From the NCBI GenBank assembly GCA_945867815.1, contig CAMBIX010000008.1, positions 1-64,000 of the forward strand: DNA of 64,000 nucleotides. Direction: 5' to 3'. The notes under the pieces were generated by a model. It did no database searches. It was not told the origin of the DNA and saw nothing but the letters and a program-made list of their open reading frames with translations. Shown in pieces: positions 63,799 to 64,000 of this stretch; the stretch's first letter is position 1; every line of letters begins with the position of its first letter. Both the position numbers and the translations under genes were made by a program. Source of the stretch: an uncultured Veillonellaceae bacterium (lineage in GTDB: Bacteria; Bacillota; Negativicutes; Veillonellales; Veillonellaceae).

Positions 63799-64000
63799 AT
63801 GCTGAGTAAAAAAGCTAACTGTGCATTGCTTTTATCTTTATTGACGATGCCAGCCCTGCCTGTTTGGGCACAGGATCTACCTGCGGCTTCTCAGGCGCAA
63901 GTAAGTAATCAAAATACAAGTAAAGCATGGGTCTCATCAGAAGTGATTCCGGCTGGTTCGGTTATGAGTCAAAAGCCTTTATTGTTTGGAGGTACTGACC
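63799..64000 (+). CDS. Exported protein, 3' end outside window (partial)
   Basis: The frame starts with ATG after GAGAAAGG and continues to the window end without a stop. The first residues form a signal peptide (MLSKKANCALLLSLLTMPALPVWAQ, cleavage near 24). The visible mature part (67 residues in all) has no recognised motif. It follows the coiled-coil repeat protein by 18 bp and may be its partner. Confidence 0.75.
   Translation, partial: MLSKKANCALLLSLLTMPALPVWAQDLPAASQAQVSNQNTSKAWVSSEVIPAGSVMSQKPLLFGGTD

Noticed and set aside
1-64000. CRISPR array
   Set aside because: The only short tandem repeats are 7-bp arrays without spacers and the three copies near 54.0 kb; no repeat-spacer structure and no cas genes were seen.

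Overview
The window looks like the chromosome of a Veillonella species (Negativicutes: diderm, anaerobic, lactate- and succinate-fermenting Firmicutes). The strongest evidence is the gene set mmdA-mmdD-mmdE-mmdC-mmdB, which encodes the five-subunit sodium-pumping methylmalonyl-CoA decarboxylase in the order described for Veillonella. It includes the 55-residue epsilon subunit. A split methylmalonyl-CoA mutase, its G-protein chaperone MeaB, the epimerase and a succinyl/propionyl-CoA:acid CoA-transferase sit beside it. The DNA is AT-rich, nearly all genes are on the + strand, and intergenic gaps carry clear intrinsic terminators. I see no rRNA, tRNA, CRISPR array, phage or insertion sequence.

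Layout. 1-2600: a heptanucleotide repeat array, thrC and a DMT permease. 2600-5280: two minus-strand genes (a fumarylacetoacetase-family hydrolase and an unknown protein) flanked by hairpins and an AT-rich 876-bp gap. 5280-8660: a 2-hydroxyacid dehydrogenase, glnS and an exported unknown protein. 9000-10005: a DUF3793-type protein with a short flavodoxin behind a consensus promoter and a Fur-like palindrome. 10235-12216: a RuBisCO-like protein paired with a LarE-type sulfur transferase. 12280-15230: walJ-like hydrolase, rlmH, a tail-anchored unknown protein and a CBS-domain protein. 15330-28717: a housekeeping run of tig, clpP, clpX, lon, engB, prenyl synthase, tatC, valS, folC and an O-antigen-ligase-type membrane protein.

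29072-39619 is the energy-metabolism core. CoA transferase activates succinate, the mutase and epimerase convert succinyl-CoA to (S)-methylmalonyl-CoA, and the Mmd complex decarboxylates it to propionyl-CoA while exporting Na+. A small membrane protein and a DASS-family carboxylate carrier follow. 39931-45493: lipoprotein, ackA, topB and a DEAD-box helicase. 46112-51824: feoA, feoB, a Cys-rich FeoB-associated protein, a PacL/DUF6110-like protein and a P1B-type metal ATPase. 51966-53975: three membrane proteins, the last resembling an ECF transporter S component. 54167-55171: an orphan ZnuA-like lipoprotein. 55352-56981: the SCIFF six-cysteine peptide and its radical SAM maturase. 56991-61864: hypF-hypC-hypD-hypE. 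62018-64000: exported surface-type proteins, the last cut by the window edge.

The least explained items are the RuBisCO-like/LarE pair, the SCIFF peptide separated from its maturase by a terminator, the PacL-like/ATPase pair with a non-canonical metal-site motif, an acidic insertion in FeoB, two related heptamer arrays, and hairpins that share a loop sequence. Functions are assigned by reading motifs and overall similarity by eye; no database search was run.
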